This document shows, in pieces, positions 45,791 to 56,458 of a stretch of DNA of 64,000 nucleotides. Source of the DNA: an uncultured Bacteroidota bacterium (lineage in GTDB: Bacteria; Bacteroidota; Bacteroidia; Flavobacteriales; Flavobacteriaceae); contig CAJXTX010000001.1 in the NCBI GenBank assembly GCA_913060705.1, forward strand, positions 62,001 through 126,000, in the 5' to 3' direction. The position numbers and the translations under genes were made by a program. The notes below the pieces were generated by a model. It was given only the letters and a program-made list of their open reading frames with translations, was not told where the DNA came from and did no database searches. Every line of letters begins with the position of its first letter. The first letter of the stretch is position 1.

Positions 45791-47193
45791 TTTAACCTTC
45801 TAAAACTCAAAGCTTCTGCCAATTGTTCTTCCAAAAGGTGAGAACTCTGATCTAAGAACATCATTGAAAACGATGTTTGAAGCCAACGATTTAAGCTTCT
45901 CACTGATCCTTTATCAGCCCCCAAAACTTCTCGAATAAACGACATCCCATCTTTTGAAATAGGCAATTCGCGGTAAGAGGTAACGGGTGAATCGAACGAA
46001 TATTTCATTTTCATCTCATTTCTATAGGCAATTGCTTGTTCTAGCTTGTAACGAACTTTTGCAGAATCAAGTAAGTCAAACTTGTCGTCCAGATTGGGTT
46101 TGTGGACCTGAACAATGAGGTCAATACGATCTAAAAAAGAGGATGAGAATGAAGAAGTACTTAGTTCTCGTAGATCCTCATTACAACTACCGACAAGCGT
46201 AAATAATGCGGGATAACGTGCCGTGCTTTGATTTGTATCTAAAATGGCTGCAGTGTCCTCAAGTCCCAATTTTATGGTTTCAAGTTTAAGTTTCGAAAAA
46301 TGATCCAATTCATCAGCAACGACCAGTCCATGATGGGCCAAAGAAATTGCTCCAGGATAGGCCTGGCGTCCTCCCCCATAAATTTCAGCCACGCTCATTT
46401 TAGGGTGTATGTGGGCGACCGGAAGGCATTCGGACAGCGGTTTATTTCTCTTAATCTGAATGGGCCAAAGGCTATTCTTTTGTTCTTCGTTTAAGGCAGG
46501 TAAAACCTTCATATAGTGTTGTATGATTGAGGTCTTGCCTATTCCTGGTTTTCCGAATAATACTAAATGATGCCTTCCGACAATCGCCAATTCTAAGGCT
46601 CGAGTTGCCATAGGTTGAGAAAAGTAAGGTGTCAGCTCACTATCGCTAGAGGCCTTTACCTGTTTAACCTCAACAGGACGAATGCGTCGCGTTTCTAAAA
46701 ATTGCAAGAGATCTGTAAGCGTACGAATTCCGACGAGGATTATCCTCTTCGATTTGGGAAGCTGCTGGATGTTTGCTTCTGGTAAAATGAGATGCGTTGC
46801 TTTAGCTTTGAGCGCAGCTACATAAAATTTCTCTGGGTACTCTAGTTTGATGGCACTGCCATTGAGATCAAAGCTACCTACAAAAACATCCTTGTACTTG
46901 CCGACATGTTTCTGACCTTTTAATGCAACAATCAAAAGGGCAAAAACAGCCATCTCTGATGCTTTATAGGAGGTGCTGTTCCCAGAAATTGAGGCTTGAA
47001 AAACATATCTTACTCCTTTGAGACGAAGGCTCATTCGATCTAATAAGATCCTAGCCCGATCAAACTGATCTTTTATTAAGGCTAAAGGTATACCTGAACT
47101 ACGCACACCGAATCCCTTTTGCAAGGTGAGAGAGATCGTGCTTATTTCTACATCAATACCTTTTTGAACCACAGTCTTTTGAGCATAAACCAT
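45787..47193 (-). CDS. Divergent YifB/ComM-like Mg-chelatase-family AAA+ ATPase
   Basis: N-terminal Lon-protease-like region (GFGVRSSGIPLALIKDQFDRARI), LFGKPGIGKTSI Walker A, GAISLAHHGLVVADELDHF Walker B. Confidence 0.75.
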   Translation of the reverse strand: MVYAQKTVVQKGIDVEISTISLTLQKGFGVRSSGIPLALIKDQFDRARILLDRMSLRLKGVRYVFQASISGNSTSYKASEMAVFALLIVALKGQKHVGKYKDVFVGSFDLNGSAIKLEYPEKFYVAALKAKATHLILPEANIQQLPKSKRIILVGIRTLTDLLQFLETRRIRPVEVKQVKASSDSELTPYFSQPMATRALELAIVGRHHLVLFGKPGIGKTSIIQHYMKVLPALNEEQKNSLWPIQIKRNKPLSECLPVAHIHPKMSVAEIYGGGRQAYPGAISLAHHGLVVADELDHFSKLKLETIKLGLEDTAAILDTNQSTARYPALFTLVGSCNEDLRELSTSSFSSSFLDRIDLIVQVHKPNLDDKFDLLDSAKVRYKLEQAIAYRNEMKMKYSFDSPVTSYRELPISKDGMSFIREVLGADKGSVRSLNRWLQTSFSMMFLDQSSHLLEEQLAEALSFRRLN

Positions 47194-47244
47194 CCTCCAA
47201 AGAAAGGATAGCTTACCGCAAAATTCATTCAGTAGCTAAAGGTG

Positions 47245-49182
47245 TTAGTGCTTTTCAGATAAAGCACGCTCTATCCAGGCCAAAAAGGTGCTTCTCGAAC
47301 TGAATTGAATGGGCTCTTGAATCACGGTCAAGTCTGGATCCAGTAGTACGTAGAAAGGCTGTGAAATGGACTTAAAGTTTACCGCCTGAAATAAGGACCA
47401 ATACTGCCCTACGGTGCGTATCGATTTAATGCGACCATCCGGTAATTGGTATTTTCCTTTTAAAGAAGGCAGCAAGTCAGTTCTATCGTCAACATACAAA
47501 CTAACAAGAATAACTTCTTCTTTGAGGTATGAATAGATACGTGGGTCGCTCCAAACCTCAGCTTCCATTCTGCGACAATTCACGCACGAATACCCTGTAA
47601 AGTCAATCAAAATAGGTTTGTTTTCATCTTGAGCTCTCTGCAAGCCTTCTTCGAAATTCAGCGCGCAATCAAGACCTAAAGGACATGGCGTTTCTTCGGC
47701 GTTCAAAGTATAATACAACGGAGGAGCAAACGTATTTATGACACCTCCTCTTAAGGGATCCTTCAGTGAAACCCCACTAACAATGGCGAGCCACAATACA
47801 GGCAATAGAAAAAGTATTCTTACTATTCGATTCGAGGCGTCCTTAAAAACCCCAACAAGTAAGTAGAGCGTGGCACTCACTCCAATGACAAACCAGATAC
47901 CGACGATAACCTCATACTTGAATAGCGACCAACCCGCGACCAGATCGGTATTCGATAAAAATTTAAATGCTAGAACAAGCTCGATAACCCCTAACACGAA
48001 CTTCACGGTATTCATCCATTCTCCACTTTTCGGAAGTTTCGATAAGGCACTAGGAAAAAGGGCTAAAAGCATGAACGGGAGTGCTAATGCTAACCCAAAA
48101 GCAGTTAATATGACTAGCAATGAAACTCCAAAAGTTCCCGCTTCTGTTTGGGTCGCTAAGGCACCTAACACTCCTCCTAGTATAGGTCCAGTACATGAAA
48201 AAGAGGCTAAAACTAAGGTTAATGCCATGAAAAGCACTGAAACAAAGCCTTTGGTTCGATCACTCTTTTGATCGGTGATACGAATCCAACTAGAGGGAAG
48301 ATTCAATTCGAAGCGAAAAATAAACGATAGTGCAAAGAGTAATAGCACAAGAAATAGCAAGAAATTCACCACTGGATGACTGGCGATCTCATTAAATAAT
48401 TGGGGATCTGCCTTTGATCCTAAGAGGAATGGAAGTCCTAGGCTTACATATAATACAACGATAGAAGCCCCGTAGAGTAAAGCCCAGGGTTTGGCATTCT
48501 TCTTTTGATTAAAATACGAAACCGTTAGTGGAATGATAGGAAGTACACAGGGGGTTAAAAGTGCTAATAGCCCTCCAGCAAATCCTAATAAAGCAAGGCT
48601 CCATAAATTCAAGGGACTGTCTTCAGACCCAATACGCTCAAGATGATGTTCGTCCTTAAGGTCGAGTTTAAGATCAAGTGCCAATTTTTTTTCATCCTTA
48701 GCTTCCACCAAATTTTCAACGTTAAGAGTAGCAGGAGTCGGCTCAATTTGGAACACAAAATCTTCACTTGCAGAAATACACAGCTCTTTACAAACCTGGT
48801 AATACAGCGTGATTTCGATAGGCTTCGATAGGTCGTATATCTCCACCACTTGTTCAAAGCGTACTTCATTACTGAAGATTTGTTCGGTGACTTCAAAAAC
48901 GTCGTTATAATAGGCCTCCGGAGTAGGTTCCAATACAGGTCCTATCCGTTTATAAGCATCGGTCTCGATGAATTCAAAAAATGCCGGTTGACTGCCCCCT
49001 TCAGGTGAATACTGAGAGAAGATATGCCAACCCTCTTCAATCGTTGCATTGAAGATTAATCTGTATCGAGAGTCCTCTATTTCTTCCCACTGCGTATCCC
49101 AAGAAACCTGAGTCGCACTAAATTGGGTGTAACCCGAAAACCATAGGCATAATGCCAGAAAGAAAACTGCTATTCTTGCCAT
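47245..49182 (-). CDS. dsbD: Thiol:disulfide interchange protein DsbD-like
   Basis: N-terminal DsbD-alpha-like domain, TM core with FAGGLLALLTPCVLPIIPLTVSYF, C-terminal FTGYSCVNCRRMEAEVW thioredoxin domain. Confidence 0.92.
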   Translation of the reverse strand: MARIAVFFLALCLWFSGYTQFSATQVSWDTQWEEIEDSRYRLIFNATIEEGWHIFSQYSPEGGSQPAFFEFIETDAYKRIGPVLEPTPEAYYNDVFEVTEQIFSNEVRFEQVVEIYDLSKPIEITLYYQVCKELCISASEDFVFQIEPTPATLNVENLVEAKDEKKLALDLKLDLKDEHHLERIGSEDSPLNLWSLALLGFAGGLLALLTPCVLPIIPLTVSYFNQKKNAKPWALLYGASIVVLYVSLGLPFLLGSKADPQLFNEIASHPVVNFLLFLVLLLFALSFIFRFELNLPSSWIRITDQKSDRTKGFVSVLFMALTLVLASFSCTGPILGGVLGALATQTEAGTFGVSLLVILTAFGLALALPFMLLALFPSALSKLPKSGEWMNTVKFVLGVIELVLAFKFLSNTDLVAGWSLFKYEVIVGIWFVIGVSATLYLLVGVFKDASNRIVRILFLLPVLWLAIVSGVSLKDPLRGGVINTFAPPLYYTLNAEETPCPLGLDCALNFEEGLQRAQDENKPILIDFTGYSCVNCRRMEAEVWSDPRIYSYLKEEVILVSLYVDDRTDLLPSLKGKYQLPDGRIKSIRTVGQYWSLFQAVNFKSISQPFYVLLDPDLTVIQEPIQFSSRSTFLAWIERALSEKH

Positions 49183-50432
49183 ACGTATAAGGTTTTACTG
49201 GATGGAAAGGTACTATCGTTTTGAATATCGATCCCATCATAGCCTAGGCAACTTAAGGTTTGGTTTTTGTATTTGACCACATGAAGTCTTTCTTTTAAAA
49301 TGGGATTGACCTTCATATCTCTTAAAACTTTTGAGAGTTTCTTAGGGCTTTTATATTGCCGCAAGAGGACCGTGTCTGAGGTACTCCACTTTCTAACCTC
49401 AATAGCTGATAGTTCCGCTTCGTTACGCACTTTTACCTCATAAACCCGAGTTTTAAAAGCTTTACGGTCCTTACGAGGGTCGTCAAACGAAAGCGTGTAG
49501 TGAAGCTTTAAAGTTGCAAGAGAGGTGAGTAACAACTGTTGATTAAAGGTATAAACCCTATGCGACAAAGAACTTACCTCTTTTCCGTTTTCAGCATCCA
49601 ATAGTTGGCTTAATGCCTTAAAATCTTTAAATCCATAAGGCTCAAATAACAACTGAAGAAGATCTAAATGGTTCTCATACGCTTTCAGTTTATCAATACT
49701 GAAAGCCTCCCAATAGGCGCCTTGAGTGCAAACTTCATCGAAGAGAAGTCTTCTATACGCATCTTGAAGCCTTAGTGTTCGCTTAAAGTAAGAAAGACTA
49801 TAGCGCAGCTTTTCGTCGGAATGAGAGAGCTGTTTGTTTAAATCGTTAAGGATTTGGTTTCGCACAAAGTTTCTTAGATACTCATTCTTTGCATTACTGG
49901 AATCTGTTCTGTGCTCAATTTGGTTACGGTGAGCATAATCAATGAGCTGAAGTTTAGAAACATCTTTTAAGGGTCTCAATACCCATTGATTATGATCAAT
50001 TCCACTTAAGCGATGCAACGAGGCGCCACTAAAAACGCTCATCAGCATTCCTTCAATACTGTCATCTTCGTGATGTGCTGTTAGCACAAAGTCATACCCC
50101 TTACTTTTAAGCAATGCGTTAAACCAGTTGTATCGAAGATTTCTTGCCTCTTCTTGAATACTTTTTGACTGGTCAAGCTGAAATACTTTACTGAAGTACG
50201 GAACATTGAAATCTCTCGCCAGGTTTTGAACAAAAAGAGCATCGAACTCACTCTCTTCAGCCCGCAATTGATAGTTGGCATGGGCAATTCCAAAAGTAAA
50301 TCCCTTTCGATGAAGAAGATGTCCGAGCACCACACTGTCCACTCCTCCACTACACGCTAAAAGGAGGTTTTTAGAGCGGAACGATTCTAGGCTTTTTTCA
50401 AAAACCTCTTCAATATGGATTTTTTCAGACAC
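49170..50432 (-). CDS. tilS: tRNA(Ile)-lysidine synthase
   Basis: LLACSGGVDSVVLGHLL PP-loop, AHANYQLR, TAHHEDDSIEGMLM, ...RNFVRNQILNDL. Confidence 0.92.
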   Translation of the reverse strand: MSEKIHIEEVFEKSLESFRSKNLLLACSGGVDSVVLGHLLHRKGFTFGIAHANYQLRAEESEFDALFVQNLARDFNVPYFSKVFQLDQSKSIQEEARNLRYNWFNALLKSKGYDFVLTAHHEDDSIEGMLMSVFSGASLHRLSGIDHNQWVLRPLKDVSKLQLIDYAHRNQIEHRTDSSNAKNEYLRNFVRNQILNDLNKQLSHSDEKLRYSLSYFKRTLRLQDAYRRLLFDEVCTQGAYWEAFSIDKLKAYENHLDLLQLLFEPYGFKDFKALSQLLDAENGKEVSSLSHRVYTFNQQLLLTSLATLKLHYTLSFDDPRKDRKAFKTRVYEVKVRNEAELSAIEVRKWSTSDTVLLRQYKSPKKLSKVLRDMKVNPILKERLHVVKYKNQTLSCLGYDGIDIQNDSTFPSSKTLYVWQE

Positions 50433-51859
50433 TAAACATGAAGGGCCCTGTTTTCTGTAGCCGCAAGGGCAGCTTCTTTAACGGCTTCTGCATAGGTTGG
50501 GTGCGCGTGTGACATGCGCGCAATATCTTCAGCTGAAGCTCTAAATTCCATAGCGGTCACGGCTTCTGCAATTAGGTCGGCACAACGCGCACCAATCATA
50601 TGAATACCCAACACTTCATCGGTTTGCTGATCTGCTAAAATTTTAATGAACCCATCTATATCACCGCTTGCTCTAGATCTTCCCAACGCACGCATCGGGA
50701 ATGAACCAGATTTATAGGAAACACCTGATGCTTTCAGTTGTTCTTCGGTCTGGCCTACCGAAGCCACCTCTGGCCAAGTGTACACCACAGAAGGTATAAG
50801 ATTGTAGTTGATGTGGGGTTTTTGTCCTGCTAGTACTTCAGCGACAAAAACGCCCTCCTCTTCTGCCTTGTGGGCGAGCATGGCTCCTTGTATCACATCG
50901 CCGATAGCATAAATGTGTTTCTCAGCAGTTTGCAAATGCTCGTTTACCGCGATTCGTCCTCTTTCATCAAGTGCTAACGAGGTGTTTTCAAGTCCTAAAC
51001 CTTCGGTATTTGGAACTCTACCCACTGAAACCAAAGCGTAATCTCCTTCAAGAACTACTTTTTCTTCTTTTTTCGATAAGGCCTCCACAACTACAAGATC
51101 TCCGTTTCTCTCTACCTTTTGAACGGCATGAGAAATGTAGAATTTAATTCCTTGTTTCTTTAAGACCTTCATGAGCTCTTTAGAAAGAGCGCTATCCATA
51201 GAAGGTGTAATACGATCAGCGTATTCCACCACACTTACTTCTGCACCTAATCTTCGATATACCTGACCCAATTCAAGGCCAATTACTCCTCCTCCTATCA
51301 CCACAAGATGCTTTGGTATCTCTTTGAGAGACAAGGCTTCAGTCGAAGTGATAATCCGCTCCTTATCAAGTGCTATAAAGTTGAGACTACCGGGTTTTGA
51401 TCCCGTAGCGATGATGAACTTGTCTGCTGTATATTCTTGAGTTCCTTCAGAACCACTAACCGTAAGCGTATTCGAATCTTTAAAGCTCCCTAGCCCCCTT
51501 AAAACGGTAATCTTGTTTTTATCCATTAAAAAGTCGATACCCTTAACGGTCTGATCAACAACGGATTGCTTTCGAGCAATCATAGCTTCAAAGTCTAATG
51601 AAATCTTACCTTCAATGTCAATACCATGTGCTTTACTATCGTGCAAAATCGTCTCATAATGATGAGAAGAATCTAACAAGGCTTTTGAAGGAATACATCC
51701 CACATTCAAACAGGTACCTCCTAAAGTGTTTTCCTTTTCAACAATAGCGGTATTCATCCCGAGTTGTGCGCAACGGATTGCAGCTACATATCCTCCAGGT
51801 CCAGCACCGATAACGATAACATCAAACTTTTGCATAATGGATCTATAATTGTCCTGCAA
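50432..51859 (-). CDS. lpdA: Dihydrolipoyl dehydrogenase
   Basis: VIGAGPGGYVAAIRCAQLG, GGTCLNVGCIPSKALL, VIGGGVIGLELGQVYRRLG, HAHPTYAEAVKEAAL. Confidence 0.96.
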   Translation of the reverse strand: MQDNYRSIMQKFDVIVIGAGPGGYVAAIRCAQLGMNTAIVEKENTLGGTCLNVGCIPSKALLDSSHHYETILHDSKAHGIDIEGKISLDFEAMIARKQSVVDQTVKGIDFLMDKNKITVLRGLGSFKDSNTLTVSGSEGTQEYTADKFIIATGSKPGSLNFIALDKERIITSTEALSLKEIPKHLVVIGGGVIGLELGQVYRRLGAEVSVVEYADRITPSMDSALSKELMKVLKKQGIKFYISHAVQKVERNGDLVVVEALSKKEEKVVLEGDYALVSVGRVPNTEGLGLENTSLALDERGRIAVNEHLQTAEKHIYAIGDVIQGAMLAHKAEEEGVFVAEVLAGQKPHINYNLIPSVVYTWPEVASVGQTEEQLKASGVSYKSGSFPMRALGRSRASGDIDGFIKILADQQTDEVLGIHMIGARCADLIAEAVTAMEFRASAEDIARMSHAHPTYAEAVKEAALAATENRALHV

Positions 51860-51962
51860 AATTAAGACGTTTTAACGGTAAACGCTAGCAGATCTTTGTT
51901 AATGCACCGCAGTATAAATTGGCAGAAACAGGCTATTTGTCGTAATATCGCAAGATAATCAC

Positions 51963-53408
51963 TTGCCTATGAGTTCTTCTCGATCTATCCGTCTTAGTGA
52001 GGCCCTTTTTCCATTGATTGCTTTAATCGTAATGCTAGCGATCAACGTCTTTTATTTTAAAGATGCTAGTCTAGACGGATCCAATCAATTTGTTCTCTTG
52101 TTAGGCGGAGCCGTAGCGGCTATAGTCGGATTCGCCAAAGGTGTTTCTTACGAAGAAATGATGAATGCTGTGGCGGAAAATTTAAAGTCAACTTCTTCAG
52201 CCTTACTCATTCTACTCATGGTGGGCGCCCTTTCTGGAACTTGGTTATTGAGCGGGATCATACCCACTATGATTTACTACGGTATTCAGCTCTTAAATCC
52301 GAGTATTTTTCTCCTAGTCAGCGTCTTAGTTTGTGCGCTAATTTCTGTTGCTACCGGTAGCTCTTGGACCACCTCGGCAACCGTAGGGATCGCATTAATT
52401 GGAGTGGGTAACGCGATGGGAATCCCTATGGGGATGACTGCTGGCGCTATTCTCTCAGGAGCCTATTTTGGAGATAAAATGTCTCCTTTAAGTGACACCA
52501 CAAACCTTGCCGCAGCGATGGCGGGGACAGATTTGTTTACCCATATCCGTTATATGCTTTACACCACCGTTCCTACACTGGTGATTACACTTATTGTTTT
52601 CGGTATTTTAAGTTTTAATATTGAACCTGCTGCCGCTGTTGAAACAGCTGGCCTTCTCAACGCCATTACCGAATCCTTTACCATTACTCCTTGGCTCTTT
52701 GCCGTTCCTGTACTTGTGATAGCTTTAATTGTTCGTAAAACTCCCCCACTGGCAGCCCTTTTAATAGGAACCTTAGGAGGAGCCGTTGCGGCATTACTAT
52801 TTCAACCTGAACTCATTCTCGCCTTAAGCGGAAGTACTGAGCTTAATTTTGAATCGGTTTATATCACCCTTTTAAATGCAATCACCGTAGACCTTGCTGT
52901 AGAAAGCTCAAATACAGTGCTCAATGATCTGTTCACTTCTGGTGGAATGGCGGGTATGTTAGGAACGATATGGCTCATCATCTGTGCGATGGTTTTTGGA
53001 GGCGTTATGGAGTCTATAGGGGCGCTTTCAAAAATTACAGCCGCTTTACTCAAACTTTCAAAATCGACTTTTGGTCTGGTGGCTAATACCGTGGGAAGTT
53101 GTTTGGCATTAAACGTAACGGCTTCAGATCAATACTTAGCAATTGTCGTTCCGGGGAAGATGTTTGCTAAAGCTTACGAGCAAAAAGGACTAGCCCCTGA
53201 AAATCTCAGCCGAACCATTGAAGATTCAGGGACAGTTACTTCTGTACTAGTTCCTTGGAATACCTGTGGAGCATACCACAGCAGTGTTTTAGGAGTTTCA
53301 GTCTTCGAATATTTCGCTTATGCGGTCTTCAACTATGTTAGCCCATTCATGACCTTACTATTTGCTGCTTTGTCACTTAAAATCCGAAAATTAGTTCCAA
53401 GCACCTAA
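51963..53408 (+). CDS. nhaC: NhaC-family Na+/H+ antiporter (start may be 51969)
   Basis: TGSSWTTSATVGIALIGVGNAMGIPMGMTAGAILSGAYFGDKMSPLSDTTNLA; about 12 TM segments. Confidence 0.92.
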   Translation: MPMSSSRSIRLSEALFPLIALIVMLAINVFYFKDASLDGSNQFVLLLGGAVAAIVGFAKGVSYEEMMNAVAENLKSTSSALLILLMVGALSGTWLLSGIIPTMIYYGIQLLNPSIFLLVSVLVCALISVATGSSWTTSATVGIALIGVGNAMGIPMGMTAGAILSGAYFGDKMSPLSDTTNLAAAMAGTDLFTHIRYMLYTTVPTLVITLIVFGILSFNIEPAAAVETAGLLNAITESFTITPWLFAVPVLVIALIVRKTPPLAALLIGTLGGAVAALLFQPELILALSGSTELNFESVYITLLNAITVDLAVESSNTVLNDLFTSGGMAGMLGTIWLIICAMVFGGVMESIGALSKITAALLKLSKSTFGLVANTVGSCLALNVTASDQYLAIVVPGKMFAKAYEQKGLAPENLSRTIEDSGTVTSVLVPWNTCGAYHSSVLGVSVFEYFAYAVFNYVSPFMTLLFAALSLKIRKLVPST

Positions 53409-53459
53409 GTCCGCACTTATCCCTGCACCCAGCAAGGAATTGTCGTAATTTAGACGTCC

Positions 53460-55796
53460 ATGAGTCGAGCAGCAAAATCAACCACAAAAAAAGCCAAGTT
53501 CCGCATCGTTTTTGGGGCCTTTCTCTTCTTTGTAGGATTGGCGAGTCTTATCGCAAGCATTTCTTTTCTGCTTCATTGGAAAACCGATCTCAGTGCTATA
53601 GAGGCCATTGGTAACACCTCTCAAATCGTTCAAAATACGCTCAATCATCTTGGAGTATGGATCGGTTATATATTGGTTTATAGAGGGTTTGGCATTGCAG
53701 CTATGCTCGTCCCTTTGACTGTAACTCTTACTGGATTCTCTTTATTTTTTGATACCCTTACCCCTAAACGGTTTCTAAATTGGTGGTCTACGTCTTTGTT
53801 TTGGATGCTATGGATCACTTTTTTGTTCTATCTCGTTTTAGAAGCGGGATCCATCTTTTCGGGAGTGGTAGGATTTGAAGTTGGTCAGCTAATTACCAGC
53901 TATATAGGAAGTCTAGGTTTACTCTTTACTTTATTATTCTCAGCTATCGTTTATACGGTTGTAGCTTGGTCGTGGACCCCTCAACTACAGTTTCCGAGGA
54001 TCCATTTTTCATTACCCAAAATCAGTCTACCCTCTTTAAAGCGAGGTGATAGGCTTAAAGAGCAGCCAACCGAAGACGAGTCAGCATCAGAAGAAACCAT
54101 CGATTCTATCGAAAAGGAAGAAGTCCCTCTTCAAGAAGAACTCATCCTTGAGTCCACACCAGCAACCGTTAGTACAACACCTCAAAAATCAGAAGAAACT
54201 TCAACCGAAGAAGTAGCTCTAGAAATCAATGCGTCCGAGGAGGACGAATTTGAAAAGAAATCGAAACAACTTGTAGAAGATTTTGGCGAGTTCGATCCTA
54301 CCCTTGAACTGAGCAAATACCAGGCTCCTCACATTGACTTACTGGACAAGCACGGAGGAGACCAATCACATATAGAGATTGATAAAGAAGAGTTAGAGGC
54401 CAACAAAAATCGCATTGTTGACACCTTAAATAATTACAATATTGCCATTGAGCGCATTACTGCTACGGTGGGCCCGACAGTAACCCTTTATGAAATTGTA
54501 CCTGAAGCGGGGATTCGTATTTCAAAAATCAAGAATCTAGAGGATGATATAGCGCTATCGCTATCTGCCCTTGGTATACGCATAATAGCTCCTATTCCTG
54601 GCAAAGGGACTATTGGTATCGAGGTTCCTAATAAGCATGCGGCTATCGTAAGTATGCGATCAGTCATCGCTTCGAAAAAGTTTAGCGCAGCCCCCTTTGA
54701 CCTTCCCATCGCGTTCGGTAAGACAATCTCCAATGAGACCTTCGTGGTCGATCTGGCCAAAATGCCTCACTTATTGATGGCTGGTGCCACCGGACAAGGA
54801 AAAAGTGTGGGGCTCAACGCCGTACTAACTTCGCTGCTTTACAAAAAACATCCTGCAGAAATCAAGTTTGTCCTCGTCGATCCCAAAAAGGTCGAGCTGA
54901 CACTTTACAATAAAATAGAACGTCATTTTCTAGCCAAACTTCCCAATTCAGAGGATGCCATTATTACAGATACCAAAAAGGTAATCAATACGCTCAATTC
55001 TCTCTGCTTAGAGATGGACGATCGCTACGACTTACTAAAGGCGGCAATGGTGCGCAATATCAAAGAGTACAACGCGAAATTCGTAAAGCGTAAGCTTAAC
55101 CCTAATGACGGACATCGCTTTTTACCCTATTTAGTCCTAGTGATCGACGAGTTTGCAGATTTGATCATGACGGCAGGTAAAGAAGTTGAAACTCCCATTG
55201 CACGTTTAGCTCAACTTGCTCGAGCGATTGGGATTCACTTAATCATTGCTACGCAAAGGCCTTCAGTAAATGTAATTACTGGTATCATTAAGGCTAATTT
55301 CCCGGCACGATTAGCCTTCAGGGTAACTTCAAAAATAGATTCTAGAACGATTCTAGATGCGTCGGGCGCAGATCAACTTATCGGTAGAGGTGATATGCTT
55401 TATACGCAGGGAAATGAAATGATCAGATTGCAATGTGCTTTCGTGGACACTCCTGAAGTAGAGAAAATCACAGACTACATCGGTTCACAACGTGCCTATG
55501 CAGATGCCTATTTGCTTCCGGAATACGAGGCAGATGAAAGCTCTACATTGCTGAGTGATTCTGTAGATGAACGCGATCCCTTATTTAAAGAAGCAGCAGA
55601 AATTGTTGTTGGTGCTCAACAAGGATCTACTTCACTCATTCAGCGCAAAATGAAAATCGGATACAATCGAGCGGGTAGAATTATTGATCAACTTGAAGCT
55701 GCTGGAATAGTAGGACCCTTTGAAGGTTCTCGCGCGAGACAAGTTTTATTTAAAGATCTCACTAGCTTACAATCATTTTTCGATACAGAATCCTAA
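53460..55796 (+). CDS. ftsK: FtsK/SpoIIIE DNA translocase
   Basis: N-terminal TMs, LLMAGATGQGKSVGLNAVLTSLLYKKHPAEIKFVLVDPKKVELTLY, VLVIDEFADLIMTAGKEVETPIARLAQLARAIGIHLIIATQRPSVNVITG; C-terminal gamma domain. Confidence 0.97.
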   Translation: MSRAAKSTTKKAKFRIVFGAFLFFVGLASLIASISFLLHWKTDLSAIEAIGNTSQIVQNTLNHLGVWIGYILVYRGFGIAAMLVPLTVTLTGFSLFFDTLTPKRFLNWWSTSLFWMLWITFLFYLVLEAGSIFSGVVGFEVGQLITSYIGSLGLLFTLLFSAIVYTVVAWSWTPQLQFPRIHFSLPKISLPSLKRGDRLKEQPTEDESASEETIDSIEKEEVPLQEELILESTPATVSTTPQKSEETSTEEVALEINASEEDEFEKKSKQLVEDFGEFDPTLELSKYQAPHIDLLDKHGGDQSHIEIDKEELEANKNRIVDTLNNYNIAIERITATVGPTVTLYEIVPEAGIRISKIKNLEDDIALSLSALGIRIIAPIPGKGTIGIEVPNKHAAIVSMRSVIASKKFSAAPFDLPIAFGKTISNETFVVDLAKMPHLLMAGATGQGKSVGLNAVLTSLLYKKHPAEIKFVLVDPKKVELTLYNKIERHFLAKLPNSEDAIITDTKKVINTLNSLCLEMDDRYDLLKAAMVRNIKEYNAKFVKRKLNPNDGHRFLPYLVLVIDEFADLIMTAGKEVETPIARLAQLARAIGIHLIIATQRPSVNVITGIIKANFPARLAFRVTSKIDSRTILDASGADQLIGRGDMLYTQGNEMIRLQCAFVDTPEVEKITDYIGSQRAYADAYLLPEYEADESSTLLSDSVDERDPLFKEAAEIVVGAQQGSTSLIQRKMKIGYNRAGRIIDQLEAAGIVGPFEGSRARQVLFKDLTSLQSFFDTES

Positions 55797-55797
55797 T

Positions 55798-56451
55798 ATG
55801 AAGTTGAACTTATTTTTTGGTGCACTCGGTGCATTTTTCGTTTTGAACCTTTCAAATCTTAACGCTCAGAGCTCGAGTATTAAGGCAGAAGCCTTACTCG
55901 ATAGCGTATACAGTAAGATGTCTCGTTACGATCATGTGGCGCTCGAATTTGAATACGTGTTAGAAAATAAAGAGGCTGACATTCGACAAAGCACACCCGG
56001 TAAGGTATATATCTCAGGTTCGAAATATAGACTAGAACTCTTCGGCAGTACGCAACTCTTTGACGGTTCAACAACTTACAGTATTATTCCTGAAAATCAA
56101 GAAGTCGTTATCACCCCAGCATCGCGCACAGATGAATCAGGTCAAATCAATCCTTCTGAACTCTTTTCGTTCTACAAAGAAGGGTACCGCATTGAAGAAG
56201 GCGTTGAATGGTCTGTGAACCAAGCCGAGGTCGTCTTATATCCTATCGATTCAGAGGCAGAAATCGAAAAGGTGATCGCAAAAATAGACCCGCTCAACTA
56301 CCGCATAAATGCATTGGTACAATTTGGCTTTAATCAAACGCAGACCACCATCACGGTAACTCAATACGACACGGACTCATCCGTAGACCAAGGCCTTTTT
56401 GTCTTCGACAAGGCCGCTTACGAAAGTCAAGGATTTTACATCATCGAATAA
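55798..56451 (+). CDS. LolA-like outer-membrane lipoprotein carrier protein
   Basis: Signal peptide; PGKVYISGSKYRLELFGSTQLFDGSTTYSIIPENQEVVI pattern; located between ftsK and lptF/G. Confidence 0.8.
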   Translation: MKLNLFFGALGAFFVLNLSNLNAQSSSIKAEALLDSVYSKMSRYDHVALEFEYVLENKEADIRQSTPGKVYISGSKYRLELFGSTQLFDGSTTYSIIPENQEVVITPASRTDESGQINPSELFSFYKEGYRIEEGVEWSVNQAEVVLYPIDSEAEIEKVIAKIDPLNYRINALVQFGFNQTQTTITVTQYDTDSSVDQGLFVFDKAAYESQGFYIIE

Positions 56452-56458
56452 GCACTGA

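Noticed and set aside
47870-48271. 133-aa plus-strand ORF
   Set aside because: Antisense to the dsbD transmembrane core; low-complexity composition typical of shadow ORFs.
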